Origin: Emmonsiellopsis sp. PD_33
Lineage: Eukaryota > Ascomycota > Eurotiomycetes > Onygenales > Ajellomycetaceae
Direction: 5' to 3'
Assembly: GCA_032988165.1 (NCBI GenBank)
Contig: JANTQF010000189.1
Coordinates: 1 to 64,000 of the forward strand
DNA: 64,000 nt
This document shows, piece by piece, positions 1-11,484 of the stretch (its first letter is position 1; the number at the start of each line of letters is the position of its first letter). The notes under the pieces are model-generated. The model was not told the DNA's origin. It ran no database searches and saw only the letters and a list, made by a program, of their open reading frames with translations. A program made the position numbers and the translations under genes.

Positions 1-104
1 GGGCAAAAAAGAATGTGCTTAGACAAGCAATCCTTCATATTCCCCAATCTGTTGCCATTTGGAAAGAAGCAGTCAACCTTGAAGAGGACCCGGCAGATGC
101 TCGC
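1..104 (+). pseudogene. Fragment of a PRP1/PRP6-type pre-mRNA splicing factor
   Basis: Read in frame from base 3, about 34 residues match a HAT repeat of the U4/U6.U5 tri-snRNP protein Prp1/Prp6 (human PRPF6). The run goes from AKKNVLRQAILHIPQ to NLEEDPADAR, where the family normally continues with another helix (a LLLARATE-like sequence). At about base 104 the similarity stops abruptly and the frame continues as unrelated low-complexity residues until a stop at 267-269. No donor splice site sits at the break. The upstream part lies outside the window, so this is either the broken 3' end of a rearranged gene copy or an assembly junction. The protein is normally about 900 residues with many repeats downstream of this point, so the piece cannot be a natural C-terminus. 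Family assignment is confident; calling it a pseudogene is inference. Confidence 0.6.
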
Positions 105-709
105 CCAAGCCATTTGAAAAAAACACATCATACCCCCTCTCTCTCCTCAAAGCAAGGCATCATTCCCCTGATTGATTTAAATTACGCACGCATATATATT
201 GCTAAGCGGATATATCACCATAAGTGTAAATGTAAGTATAGAACAGGAACAGGGACAAGAAATAAATAAATAAATTAGATCCCACCCAACCTAACCCACA
301 CTGTTTTATTATTTATTTAACAAACAAAAACAAGCGGGGGGGGGGACAGGGCACAGATGGAGTACAGAGAACAGAGAACAGTGAACAGAGATAGGTGAAA
401 TAAAAAAACGCCAGGAAAAAAAAAAACAAGTATGCCGGCCACCATCCGTCCAATCCATCCAGTAAACCCCGTTAACAAAAGAAAAAAAGAGAAGAAAAGA
501 AAAGAAAAGAAAAACGACAGAGAGAAAAGCCCATTTTATCAAAACAGCGACGGAAATAAATCTAGTTACCTAGCTAGCTACCTAGCCCCTGTATGGCTGG
601 CTGGCCGGCTGGCTAATAGAAGGAAGAAAAGGTAGGAAGAGAAAAAATAGATACACATCCACGACCGACGAATGCGAGGCAAATATGAAGTGGGAAAAAA
701 ATTAGAGAT
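105..709. other. Intergenic, purine-rich low-complexity stretch
   Basis: I see no gene here. The stretch holds A/G-rich runs (about 330-540), a poly-G run near 337-345, and short overlapping repeats of ctagctac and ggctggctgg at 561-616. The right end is the 3' flank of the TFIIS gene. Confidence 0.5.
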
Positions 710-1612
710 CTATTGCCTCCACGACTTCCCGCACACAACGCAAGTACAGAACAGCGTCATCGGTTCATCGGCACTTCTCGTCTGGGCTTCCGTATATGTG
801 ACCTTCTTCTGCCCGCACTTGCCGCACTGCAAGCTGGTACTAATGCTTCGTTCTGCCTTGGCAACCATGGCTTTATCCATATTCTCCTTCTGGATCCTGC
901 GCTCCTCTTCCCGGCGCTCGTCAGACTTGAGCTCGTCATGTGTCATGCGCACGAACTTGTCCGGTGTAACCTCGTTGGAGAGCACGCGCACGCGCAGGCC
1001 GGGATTCGACTTGTTCTTCAGATTCTGGAAGAGACTGCGCATCTTGGTGCGGTATTGTTCTTTTGTTTCCGGTCCCAAAGCCTTGTATGCGGCAGCTTCA
1101 ACTTCGATGGCCTTGGCGAAGACGACGCGTGGAGACTCGGTAGAGTTGAGACAGAGACCGTCATAGATCAGCCCAATGCAGCTATCGCGGGACCTATTCT
1201 GCGTATGCGATATCGTGATCTGATCAGCCTTCCAGCTCCTCCTATCGGGCGGAACGGTGGACTTGGACATCTTATCCGACGCAGCAGGAGAGCCAGTGCC
1301 GTTGGGGGTCTGTTTTGGCGAATCGCTGGATCTTTGGCTCGCAGATGGTGAACCAGTTGCTGCCTTCTGCTTGTTTACTTCGCTACGCCATCTGGAAACG
1401 ATTTCGCTAGAGAGACGGGCGACGTCGGGAGACTTGTGTTGTTTCAGTTTATTGACAATGATGCCAATTTTGGTAGATCGTAGGAGGTCCTCAGTCGGCC
1501 GCACGCCTTTCTGTAGCTCTTTGAGGATTGATATTAAAGTTGCTGGAGTCTCGCCGGATGTTGCGGCTTTCGTCAAGGCTTTCGACTTGAACTCTATCTC
1601 CTTGGCGTCCAT
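710..1612 (-). CDS. DST1: Transcription elongation factor TFIIS
   Basis: This is a 300-residue uninterrupted frame. TFIIS binds RNA polymerase II and stimulates cleavage of the nascent transcript in backtracked complexes, in the nucleus. Residues about 1-80 form the N-terminal LW/TFIIS-N helical bundle (LLRSTKIGIIVNKLKQH). About 80-130 is a Ser/Pro-rich linker. About 135-250 is the central polymerase-binding domain. The C-terminus is the zinc ribbon, with a CGKC pair and a CVVC pair flanking the invariant catalytic RSADEPMT hairpin (Asp-Glu). Length is normal for fungal TFIIS (about 300). The start is the first ATG of the frame and the domain begins right after it, so no intron is needed. The one small oddity is FCTCVVC, with an extra Cys, where the family usually has F-x-T-C. 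The symbol follows the yeast gene. Confidence 0.95.
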   Translation of the reverse strand: MDAKEIEFKSKALTKAATSGETPATLISILKELQKGVRPTEDLLRSTKIGIIVNKLKQHKSPDVARLSSEIVSRWRSEVNKQKAATGSPSASQRSSDSPKQTPNGTGSPAASDKMSKSTVPPDRRSWKADQITISHTQNRSRDSCIGLIYDGLCLNSTESPRVVFAKAIEVEAAAYKALGPETKEQYRTKMRSLFQNLKNKSNPGLRVRVLSNEVTPDKFVRMTHDELKSDERREEERRIQKENMDKAMVAKAERSISTSLQCGKCGQKKVTYTEAQTRSADEPMTLFCTCVVCGKSWRQ

Positions 1613-3609
1613 GTTGTGAATGTTCAGGCTGCAAGGCCGAATCGGGGCGGTGGGGGAAACGGTCGAATATGAGGGTTAATGAACGGCGACTGAGGAAATG
1701 CAAAGACGAGGGCGATGCGCTGGTGGTTAAAACGTTAGCCTCAGTGTATCCCGCCATAAACTGCTCATGATGACATCGAGAAAGCTTAAAGGCATATCAT
1801 ATCGCAAGCCATCCATCCAATATCTCTAGCACACAAACCCCACCTCGCGACGCACCCATCATCAGCCATGCGCCGCCATCGACAACCATGCCATGCCATA
1901 CCGTCTGCGACCATCCGTGCGATCTCATTAAGCACAAGCACTCCACCAACCCCCAAACTCAACTCCGCACAAAACCGTCGAGATAATTCTTACATCCCCA
2001 GTTCGAACCCCCTCCACCCCGCATCGAACCCCAACCGACGCGCGAAACCGCCCGCATGCCCACGCCACGCCCATCGACAAAAAAAAAACGACCACAGAAA
2101 AGCGAGCGGGGAACCCAGAAAAAAGCAACACATGCGACCTACCCAATCTTTATCCAGTCAAGCACCAAGTCCAGCGCAACTCAGCGGGGGAGATAAACGG
2201 CAGCGCGAAGAAGTACGGCGGGAGAGGGCGCGCGCGTGTCGAGATAGCGGGGAGAATGGGAGATGGGAGATGGTGCAGATGGAAGTTGGATGAAGCGACG
2301 ATTTGATATTGCGAACGTTCTGATGGCAGACCGCGTACGGCAGGCGCGGTCGGTCAGGTGTGCAGTTTCCCGATTGGGCAAGCGCGCGGATGGCTGCCGC
2401 ATGCTTAGGTAAGGGGTTAGTCAGCGATCGCATCTCCACGTTCCAATATCAGACTTCAAGACTTCAGACGAAATGTCTTGACGTCGAGAACTTGGTCAGT
2501 GAGATATGGCAGCCATGATGGCCTCATTTGTAAAGCCTTCTAGGATGTCGGCTGGTGAACCACCTACATCGTCTAAAACTTAGCTTCAGCTCTTCGTCGT
2601 GGACTTTCTGCTTGAAACGGCGGAGGGGAGGGGCCAAGCTTGTTCCTTGCCGCTTCGCCTATCTCAGTCCCGATTGCAAAGGCCGTTCTGAATCCCAGTC
2701 ACTCTGGTTGGGCTGATGGTCTACTAATTCTTCACCCTCTTCTCCCTCTTCTTCTATTCTAACCGTATTAAAACCTACACATGCCATTTCACATGCCATG
2801 CCGTCATGACAGCATTCAATCCCACCACACAAGCAACCCCCAGCCCCATCCGCACGGGCTACAATGTAACTAACTAACCCCATATCACCACCCCTTAGCG
2901 TCCCATTAAAGCTCTAGCCCACGATCTCATGCTGATTTCCCGCAAGCTGAACCCGCCTCCTCGGCCGCACAAGTACCGCTCCCACTCTCTCTACCGCAAA
3001 AAGGTACCGTCACGATTCTCTGCTTAAATGGCTCAATCGGGTAATAATTGACACCCCCGAGACTAGGAATGCTAGTAATGAAACCATCCCCCACTGACAT
3101 AGTAAGGAGACTAACCGTGCATGGAATGTTTCGAGATTCGAGAATCTATTCGTCCTTCCCCTCATTGTTCCTGACCAGTGAGCTCAGGAGCAGGAAAAGC
3201 CAATCCCAACCAAGCCCAGGAAGGGCAACCGAGACTCTATCCGCAGGACAGCATGACTTGACTTTTAGGTTCAAAGTTCCCTGTCAGCTTAGGATTTGTT
3301 TCCCTGAGAAGCCCTGCCCGGTCCGTTTTAGGTGCATATTGCGGAGTTTCTCATCGAAAAGGACCTTGAAAAGGCGGGGGATTACTGCTCCCCGTTTGTG
3401 GGGAATGTCATAATCTCAGCAAGGAGCATAGGTGGAAAATCACCAGTCTTCACGTCCAGCATGTTGGTGACCCCTGCTTTTTCAATAAGAACCAAGCGGT
3501 GCCCACATGCAAATTAATAAGCCGTCAAATACCACCGCCCGTGCCTTAGTAGCCTGAGAGGCTCAAATTTGCTTGTGCTTCTCATCTGGATTCCACAGGA
3601 TGGGTGGGG
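1613..3609. other. Intergenic region between divergent TFIIS and HsbA-like genes
   Basis: This 2-kb spacer must carry both promoters. Several short overlapping open frames occur (for example 1868-2293 + and 2158-2439 -). They are Pro/Ser/Arg-rich, overlap each other on both strands and resemble nothing I know, so I do not call them genes. A spliced short gene on the minus strand at 1.5-2.4 kb cannot be excluded. Confidence 0.4.
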
Positions 3610-3616
3610 TATATAA
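3610..3616 (+). promoter_or_regulatory. TATA box of the HsbA-like gene
   Basis: TATATAA lies 133 bp upstream of the ATG at 3749. It sits just after a C/T-poor GGGTGGGG stretch and is followed by a CT-rich leader, as is usual for strongly expressed secreted-protein genes of filamentous ascomycetes. Confidence 0.55.
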
Positions 3617-3748
3617 CCATCACCCTCCTCCCCTTCTCCGCAGTCCGTGTTCTGTCAGTGTCCCTAAAAAGTCTTTCGTTACTATCGAGACCTCCTTTCG
3701 TTCGCTCGGCATCCACCTCTCCTTAACTACGAGCCAACCTTTTCAATC

Positions 3749-4306
3749 ATGAAGGTAACCTCCATTTTCTCCGGCCTCGTCGCCACCCTCGCAGCCTCTG
3801 CGCTCGCCACCCCTTTGACAAACCTCAACAAGCGCGATGCCGCCAAACTCGGAGAGATCGTGGAGGGAGTCTCAGCCCAAGTCGACAAGTTAACGACTAC
3901 TGTCAACGGCTACACCGGCCAGATCTTCACCGCGCTCAAGATCCAGATCCAGACTGGCAAAATCGGCAGTGGCCTTGAAGACGGCATTGAGGAGACCAAG
4001 GCCTCGGAACCTTTCACCGATGAAGAGTCACAGAGTGTCGCCCTGACTCTCGTCGCCCTGCAGCCGAAACTCACGACCTTGGTAGATGCGCTTATTTCCA
4101 AGAAGGACGTGTTTAAAAAGGGCATATTCGGATTCATTCCTTTGACAGGGCTCGTGAAGTCCAGCTTGGAGAAGCAGCAGAAATTGTCTGCACAGTTTGG
4201 GGAGGAGGTGATCAAGAAGTTGACGAAGGAGTTTGCGGATTTGGCACCTCTCATTAACGACAAAATCGCGGCGGATTTGGCTAGGGCTGTTGAGGCATTT
4301 TCTTAA
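3749..4306 (+). CDS. HsbA-like secreted cell-wall protein
   Basis: This is a 185-residue protein with a clear signal peptide (residues 1-20, cleavage near ALA-TP) and a dibasic Kex2-type site (Lys28-Arg29). The rest is an all-helical domain of about 155 residues with the layout of the hydrophobic surface-binding protein A family (HsbA; includes fungal galactomannoprotein antigens of the Mp1/CMP1 type). Such proteins are exported to the cell wall or medium and bind hydrophobic surfaces or lipids in a helical pocket. Heptad-like hydrophobic spacing runs through the domain, with no cysteines and no C-terminal GPI signal or Ser/Thr-rich tail. A TATA box and CT-rich leader precede it. The start is the only ATG that gives the signal peptide. 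The family call is by pattern recognition; ligand and role are not shown. Confidence 0.8.
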   Translation: MKVTSIFSGLVATLAASALATPLTNLNKRDAAKLGEIVEGVSAQVDKLTTTVNGYTGQIFTALKIQIQTGKIGSGLEDGIEETKASEPFTDEESQSVALTLVALQPKLTTLVDALISKKDVFKKGIFGFIPLTGLVKSSLEKQQKLSAQFGEEVIKKLTKEFADLAPLINDKIAADLARAVEAFS

Positions 4307-5940
4307 ATGATATCGTTTTGGTTGGAGGGATGAGTTCGCAGATCCGGATTTGTTCCGTTTAATCGATAATGGACCATGTTTATGCTGTTCGCAAGGGAAT
4401 CGGGGTCGTTGGTGGGTGGGATTGGAAAGGCCTCTCTGAGAAGCCAGTTATGTTCGTTGTATATAGTTCTCCGGACGAAAGCGCCGACGCAAATTCTAAC
4501 CCTATGCATTGCAGCATGTGGTTATTCGCCATAATACCTGGTCATTCTTGGACGACGTGAAAATAGCGGAGTTGGTGCAACTGTAGTCGAGTATGTGGCG
4601 TTGTGAACTGTCCAATAGAACGGGATAATATTCGAAGATGATTGTCTAACATGGTTTATTCAACAAATACAATCCACATCCCACAATTTACAAATTAAAT
4701 ATACCCTAACAACTGATCCATCGGATCGCGATCTGCCCATGGGGATGTGGCGGATCGGGTGGAGCCAACCGCAGTAAGCGCCTTAGTTAGCGCGGTTGAG
4801 CCGCAATCGTTACTTCAACCTCATCCCTTCAGCCTCCTGCCACAACTCTTCAATTCAACGATAACAAGGAGACAGCACAAGTACCTGGCTAATTTCCTCG
4901 GCCAATTCACCTTCATAGCTTGAATAAACACCTTTGCGATTGTTTTGGGTCGGATTTGGCCTTCGCATGGGAAGTAATGGCACCTTGATGGGAGCTTTTC
5001 ATCCACGGTCGCTGGGAGCAATTACCTATTTCAAAAAGGTTGTATTGGAGCTGCGATGCCTTTCTAGGAATTGACCTGTGTGTATCGGGTGTCCCTGTGT
5101 CTTTTTTTGGTGTACTGTGCCGTACATCTCTCCTTCTTCGCAGCTCTTCGTTGCACTTATAACCCTGGCATTATCTCTCCTCTCGTGGGTTGTAGATTGG
5201 CCGCATTCTAGGTGATGAGGATGTGCGATCGGATACACGATATCGTCCGTTACTGCGTGATGTTTCCTTGGGTTGGCGATTAGCTATAGCCTGGCAGAAT
5301 ATGGTGTCTACTCGTAGCTGAGTAGAGTATATGCCTGTGCCTTTCTCGTTTCTTTTCTTTGCCTCTTGGAATACGCGACCTTTGAATAGGACTGTCTGCA
5401 AAGTAGACGTTAGTACAAATTCTGTCTGTCATGCTGTGAATCTCCTGGGGGGTTGGTTGTTGTCGCCTGTGCCCATCCCAACCCATGTTGCTGCATAACA
5501 CTTACCTCTTGAAGAACTCCCTCCGCGAGATGTGCGGCTGGAGATTGCTTTTCGCTCAGTGATAGCAGTGTTAGTTATGTGGCGACTTTCTGTGTGGATG
5601 TTTGGGGTATTTGTTGGGTGTGAGAGGTGTTGGTGCATCGCGATACTCCTGAGATGCCCGACAGCCCACCCATCACAACAACGCGAATAAAAGCAGGCAC
5701 CACCCCTCCAAACACCCAGCAAGATAGGATACGAGAAGAAGAAGCAGCAACAGACATCATCAAGACTCTCTATCCAAGCAGAAAAGGAAATGGTGCAAAA
5801 AAAAATAATTGCAAAAAGTTCACACTGGAGGACCCGCGTTTCAGGGCCGTCCAGTGCTATGAAAACCCCCCTATTTTTTGTAGGATTTTTGGTGGGGGGT
5901 TTTTCGCCGTTTCGCTCGCTCGATCGATCGTATGCGTCGG
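4307..5940. other. Intergenic, left part of a gene desert
   Basis: This is the 3' flank of the HsbA-like gene followed by sequence with no supported gene. Short frames on both strands (largest about 105 codons) overlap one another and have no recognisable product. GC content and CpG frequency are normal, so this is not an eroded repeat. Confidence 0.4.
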
Positions 5941-6279
5941 GTAGGGGCAGCGCCTTCCAGCCGACGCTCTGGTTTGACCTGACTGCCCCTAGCCGGTTGG
6001 CGGGGTGAGAGGAGCACCGGGCTGTCGCGCCGCCGGACTCGGGTCCGGGTTGTCCTGACTAGGCCACGGTGCCCCTCTCGTTGAAATGTACCTCTTTTCG
6101 GGCAATTATAAGGGGTCAGATGGGGTTGCCCTGCCAAATTGTATGGGAGACCCCATCTGCCCGCGTTGCCAGGGGCGGCGGCCGATGTACCCCCTCCTAA
6201 TCGGGAATTCTGCTGATTTGGACAGCCCGCGTTCGACTCCCGCTGTGTCCGTCTGGGCTGTTTTATTTTATTTTATTTT
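5941..6279 (+). other. GC-rich hairpin cluster ending in a B-box and T-runs
   Basis: Consecutive inverted repeats are visible: 5941-5950 with 5983-5992 (9 of 10 pairs), 6007-6019 with 6067-6079 (12 of 13, enclosing a small ggac/gtcc hairpin), 6117-6126 with 6150-6159 (10 of 10), and 6223-6228 with 6255-6260 (6 of 6). The last is followed at once by TTTTATTTTATTTTATTTT. A TFIIIC B-box match, GTTCGACTC, lies at 6231-6239. The layout would suit a structured RNA made by RNA polymerase III, but I match it to no known RNA family and do not see a full tRNA fold. Confidence 0.3.
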
Positions 6280-6782
6280 CATCGCACAGCCTTTATACCC
6301 CCCTGGTTCCTCTCCCCAGGGCTCTTTTTATTTGAGAGTTCAAATCTCGCCTACTACAGTCTTCTATTCCCTCCCTTCGTCTCCTGTATCTTCTTAGAGC
6401 GCTTGTTGTTGCTTGACGAGGAATATAGGGGGTTTGTATCTGCTATCAGGGGTCTGTCTATTTTGCTTGTGTGTATTGCCTAAGCGACGCGATGCTTCAA
6501 CCACACACCCAGCCTTGTCTGGCTCAGCCACCCAATATAACATATTAAAGCAGTCAGCGTTCAAACCCAGGTCCCCATTCCACTACTTTTTCGCTCCCTT
6601 GTATCCCATATCCATCCGTCATTACCTTTCCGTCTAGCTGTTCCCTCACCAACACAGGCACATTACCCTAAAATTTGGGCCCCGCCGCCCATTTTGGTTG
6701 CCATAAATAACCTACCTGGAGCGCGTCAACATTCACTATTTCCTATTTGGTATTACAACATGAAACACCGCGCGTTCGAATC
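6231..6782 (+). promoter_or_regulatory. Cluster of four TFIIIC B-box matches
   Basis: Four perfect matches to the B-box core GWTCRANNC, all on the plus strand, lie at 6231-6239 (GTTCGACTC), 6338-6346 (GTTCAAATC), 6559-6567 (GTTCAAACC) and 6774-6782 (GTTCGAATC). T-runs of four or more follow the first, third and fourth within about 40 bp. None is embedded in a foldable tRNA, because the acceptor and T-stem partners do not pair. In yeasts such tRNA-less B-boxes bind TFIIIC and act as boundary or tethering elements; that this happens here is inference. Confidence 0.35.
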
Positions 6783-9700
6783 ACACTCATTCCAAATCCC
6801 CAATTTTTCCTTTTTTTACTACTCCTCGTCTTTATCATGTTTGCTGCTCCCATCCCCCAAATAAATATCTTGCACCTAGAGTTCTATCCCAGTTCTCTAA
6901 TTATATCCCCCCAGAGAGCGTTCCTGAATTTATATCTGCGTCGCTGGCAATGACTGATGGAAGCGGGTGAATGGGGTTTGCTTGGCCGTTGCAATGTATA
7001 CGTATTAACATTACCCCTACAAGCCGCATGCGCTCGCTTTGCTCGCTCCCGGCTTGGAATGGATACATGATATTGAAAGATGGGACGAGTTATTGTCATC
7101 AGACACTGGCATCCAAGGCATCATAACTATGTTTAGAACAAGCAAAGGCTTATACATCCCTTTCGTTTCCTACTGAAAGCATAGGCTAGATGAGGCGAGG
7201 GCGAAGATGATTCCAAGTATCTGATATGCATGCAGTGGCTTAGAAGCACCTACATAGTGAGAATTATTTCTTTGAATTCCTGATCGAAGGATTGAAGCGA
7301 GAATATCAAAGGAATGAATGAATGGGGGGATCGATTGCCTCATTGTCAGTGGGGTATAGATAGGCATTATATCCGCGCGTAGCTCGTGGTTGATGTTTAT
7401 CCTAATTAAACGAGGATTGAGATGCTTTTCCCTAGACTCCTTGCTGTGGGTGATTGGGATTCCAGCTGCTCATCAATCCACTGATGAGTGGTTGAGATGT
7501 GAGAGTAATAAGGATTTTCAAGAGAGAAATATCATGGAAAACCAAGACCACCAAATCACTGTAGAGTAAGCAAGCTGCAAACTAGGAATGGGCCATCAAG
7601 CAGACTTATGGTGAATATTGCATGCAGGCTCCATGATGATTTTATATAGATCATCATCATCAATGGTCCCATAGCAGGGTCGACCACACGATGACAGCAT
7701 AGTAATGAAATCAAGCAATTTAAACCTCTTCAGACACACTACATAACACATCCACCCACATTCCATGTTTCAATCCCCGAGACGGTAAGTAAGGGACCTC
7801 GGGAGCGGGAATAGCTGCCACGTGTTGGACTTCAGGTTCGGGTTCGGGTTCCCGCATACGACAGCATCTCGTTTCCCCTCTGCCAATAGTCAATGGCACC
7901 TGGGAATCAACACATGGACACAGTACGTACATGAGACATATATCCGTACAATATGGTGGTGGCAGTGGCAACCGAAGTCCGCCCTTCCTAGGCACAGAAT
8001 AGAACAAAGAAAGATGCAGGCGGAGGGTTGGTTCCGCTGCAAACGAGAATATATATATATAGCCCAACATCCTAGCAATGCAGATGCATGGTACGGACAT
8101 GGCCGTCCAGTACCAAGCACAGCTATCCATTACCTTAAGGCTTAGAGAAAGGTGCTGTGGTTACATATTGAGCTCGGACACATAAAAGGGGTGTTTGGGT
8201 GAAAAGCAAGTATGGCAGAAATCATTAATAAATGTGAAACTTGCCCTTGCAGTTGGCAAATTCCAGTCCGAACCTGAATTCTCTTTCTGGTTTGCTGGAT
8301 ATACGCGGCTAGGGTGATAAGTTCAAGTTAGAAGAGCTCTGATTGGAATTAGAAGTGCTGGTTTCATAGTTCCATGTTCCATGCTTGATCTGGAAAACAG
8401 ATAGAAACCTGCTGGAAGGTATCAGGTTGCACAGGCATTTTATTTCACACGGGGTGGTACATATTGCTGAGAAACTCCCAGCAAAGGAGGTGGGCATCGA
8501 TTATGCATCCCCTCGGACCAGCGTAATGGGATGGGAACGAAAGAATCACAAGAAACATTCAAGATCCTCTCTCACCCCCACGGATTTTCCCTCCCTCACA
8601 AAACAAAAACAACATTGAGCGACAAGGGAGCCATGTGGCAAAGTGGAGCAGAATGACAAATTCTCTCCTTTCTTTTCGAGAAAGAGAAGCTTAAATAGTA
8701 AAATGGAGACAGTGTCTTTGCGGGCCGGCATCTTGCATTCTCATAGGGTGGGAGATTCATCAGTGAACCCCGTCGATCGGCCCGATCAGCTCGGGCTAGT
8801 TTGACAAGTTGAAACTAAGTTAGTTAGGGGATAGATCGGGTTGTTGGCGGAGTGGAGTGGAGTCGAGACTCCTATTGATTTTCATGGTATTGGTATTTGC
8901 AAAATCTGAGAGGAGGTTGGTTGGATAATAACGAGTTCAGATGATAGATCTTGTGTGACACCCAGCCACTGAGTTGAGGCCGATGATGGATGTTGTAGAG
9001 GGGGATGTTGGAGCTGGAGAGAAACTTGAATGTATACAGATCTTCGCTTGCCTGTCAGCTGATTCGACCGGAAGCCCCTATTCTTTCTGTCACCCATACG
9101 CCAACCCCTGAGAACGTGGAGGGCGCAGGTTGGAAAGCTGCAGGTCATCACGATCGTTTAAGACATATGAGTGCATGATGCCACAGGCACCAACTAAACT
9201 GGTTTCTATCAGCTACTACTAGTACTACAGAAGTTCATGGCTGACTGCTTACGGAGTAGTGCTTTCTATTCTACATTTTGGATCTCATAGCGAGGGAATT
9301 CCCCCTGAAGACATTGCAGGAGAGATAATGTGATGGATACCTCATAAATGCAAGTTGGAGGATTGGCGGGGTAATCAAAGGTTGTTTTTATGCAGCCGCT
9401 TCGAGGTGGTGTGGAATGGCACACGACCGATCTGGTCTGGGGATCGAGATACAGGATATCCGATAGGTATGACTGCTTGTATCATTGTATGACTATGACC
9501 ACTAACCTTGAACCAAATAGATATGTACATGTATGTACATCCCTTATCAGCACAGTTTCTTGCTGGTAGAATGAACTATGCCAACAGCACAGAACAATAG
9601 AAGTAGAATAATACCTAACTTCTCAACAAAGAACAGATATTCTTTTCTTTGCCCCTGCAGAATCGAAACCCTCAAAGAAAAAACCTCCGTGGTTTCGAAT

Positions 9701-11484
9701 CCTGCAATATAGACAGGGCAACTCCGAAGCGTGCATGCGACCGTTCCCAGTCCAATAGCTACTAGTATTTACATCCTCAGACCGGTTCCCAGGGGCCAGC
9801 GAGCATCTTGGGGGCTATGTAGCTGCTGGTGTCAGGAAGCCAATCAACCATGGAATTAAGGACATTTACATGCTGTCCAACGCATGGGCGGCCTTCGCGT
9901 CCCCATACTATCTCTTGCTCCATTGATCGAGGTAAATCAAGAAGTAGCTCAAGCCTTTCCCATTGTACGGCAGCTCCTCTATTACATTTTTTTCGCCATC
10001 ATCATCGTTGTCATTCTCAGTCACACTGTTACCACCATCACGATCACTGGAAGTGTACCTCATTCCAAGTGAATTTTCCCGATCCTCTTGGGGATCGTGA
10101 GAGGCAACGACGGAACGGCATACCGAAGTATATGATCCGGGTATGCAACAGTTATATCCTATCATCATACCAATTTAGCTGTTTTGACAGGAGTATTTCT
10201 CTGTTCTCTCCAATAAGTTATAACGGCAAGCTGAAGTGTGATCTGGGAGCTCTAGTGGTAAACATAGATTCTAGTCGAACTGTTTTAATTGTTAAGTCTG
10301 CTGATTATCAGTAAATGCCTAAGTGACCTAGTTAACACAGTACATAACATACCAGCCCAGCCGGAGAGTGGCTTTGACAGACTATCTTGATCTCTTCCCA
10401 ATGACCAGCAGTATTCCGGGTGAAACTTGTAAGCAACTCTTTCATGAAAGAGTCCTTCACATTCTGCAGGCTCAGCTTGCTGGCTATTAACACTGGGAAA
10501 TTAGAATGGACGTCGGCAAAGATCAATGGGAACTACTGTGTATATCTATAGAAATACCATACCACTCTGTACATTCATCATCGCGCGTAACTATTGTTGA
10601 CGCAATGCAGGAACGGCGGCTTTGACCGTCGACTATTTATCAAGTATCAAGTCGAGCCGAGCCTATGGACATTTCCTTTTTCCTTTTCTTGCTTTGGAGG
10701 ATTCCATTCCATTCCAGTGACAGAAGACTCGCCGTTCGCCTGACAAAGGCGGTTCTTGTACGACCTGTTTGTTTGACAGGCATCCCTGTGGCAGGGATTG
10801 AGCGAGGATGTTTTAGTTCTAGTGAATCGAGATGGATGGATCGTCCATGGAACGAGCTGGTCTTCTATTTATTGCAGGGCGTGTGGTTGGCGGGTTGGAC
10901 GAACCATGTTCGGCGCATGAAATGACCCCAGGAGGGGAACGGATTAATATGGCCATATCATAAGCCGCTTGCTAGGGCAGAGCATGGTGTTTATATAGTG
11001 CGACATGTGCATGGCAGAGAATGGGCGTGTGTTAGGTATATCCGATATCGATATCGACATGGAACTAGATGGACATCGAGGCAGCTAGGGCTGCTCGCGA
11101 CAAGGCGGATGAAACAACAGACATAAGATATCTAGCGGTCAACACCGACAAGTGGATATCTCGCTGGAGTCTGCATGAACAGGCTTCTCGTCCGTCCATC
11201 CAAAGTCTGCCAAAGACAAAGGCGGCTGGCAGCCAACACAGCACGGACCGGCGAATTGCCAGCCAGCTTTCGGGGCGGAAATGAAGCTTAGGCCCTTGAC
11301 AGATCTCTTGCGATTATTTCTTTTTTAACGATCGGATTCCCCTTCTTTGCTTTTCGTTCCTCGTGTGTTGTTGGAGTACTGCTGTCCTGCTGTTGTGCTT
11401 GTATATGGTTCAACCACTCTCTATCGGATATCTATATCAAACCCTCTCCGTCCTCCGCTCCGCCTACAGCCACCGCCGTCAAGC
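6783..11484. other. Gene desert
   Basis: 4.7 kb without a supported gene. The longest frames (7720-8130 -, 9829-10314 +) have no recognisable domain, no consistent splice signals and overlap opposite-strand frames. Base composition looks like ordinary host DNA with CpG present. Taken with the left part, 7.2 kb separates the HsbA-like gene from the next gene at 11485. That is long for this gene-dense window and leaves room for regulatory sequence or non-coding transcripts. Confidence 0.4.

Noticed and set aside
713..1351. Long plus-strand frames (672-1166, 713-1351, 1257-1619) over the TFIIS gene
   Set aside because: They are antisense shadows of a clear TFIIS frame and encode nothing recognisable.
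1868..2439. Overlapping plus (1868-2293) and minus (2158-2439) frames
   Set aside because: Low-complexity Pro/Ser/Arg-rich, mutually overlapping, no domain and no supporting splice pattern that I could confirm.
6160..6260. A tRNA at the first B-box
   Set aside because: The T-loop motif is present, but T-stem, acceptor stem and anticodon arm do not pair.
7720..8145. 136-codon minus and 107-codon plus frames
   Set aside because: They overlap on opposite strands. Cys/Tyr-rich composition without a domain; the EPEPEPE stretch only reflects a GGTTCG repeat.
9829..10314. 161-codon plus-strand frame in the gene desert
   Set aside because: Ser/His/Cys-rich with no similarity I recognise and another frame overlapping it; likely chance.
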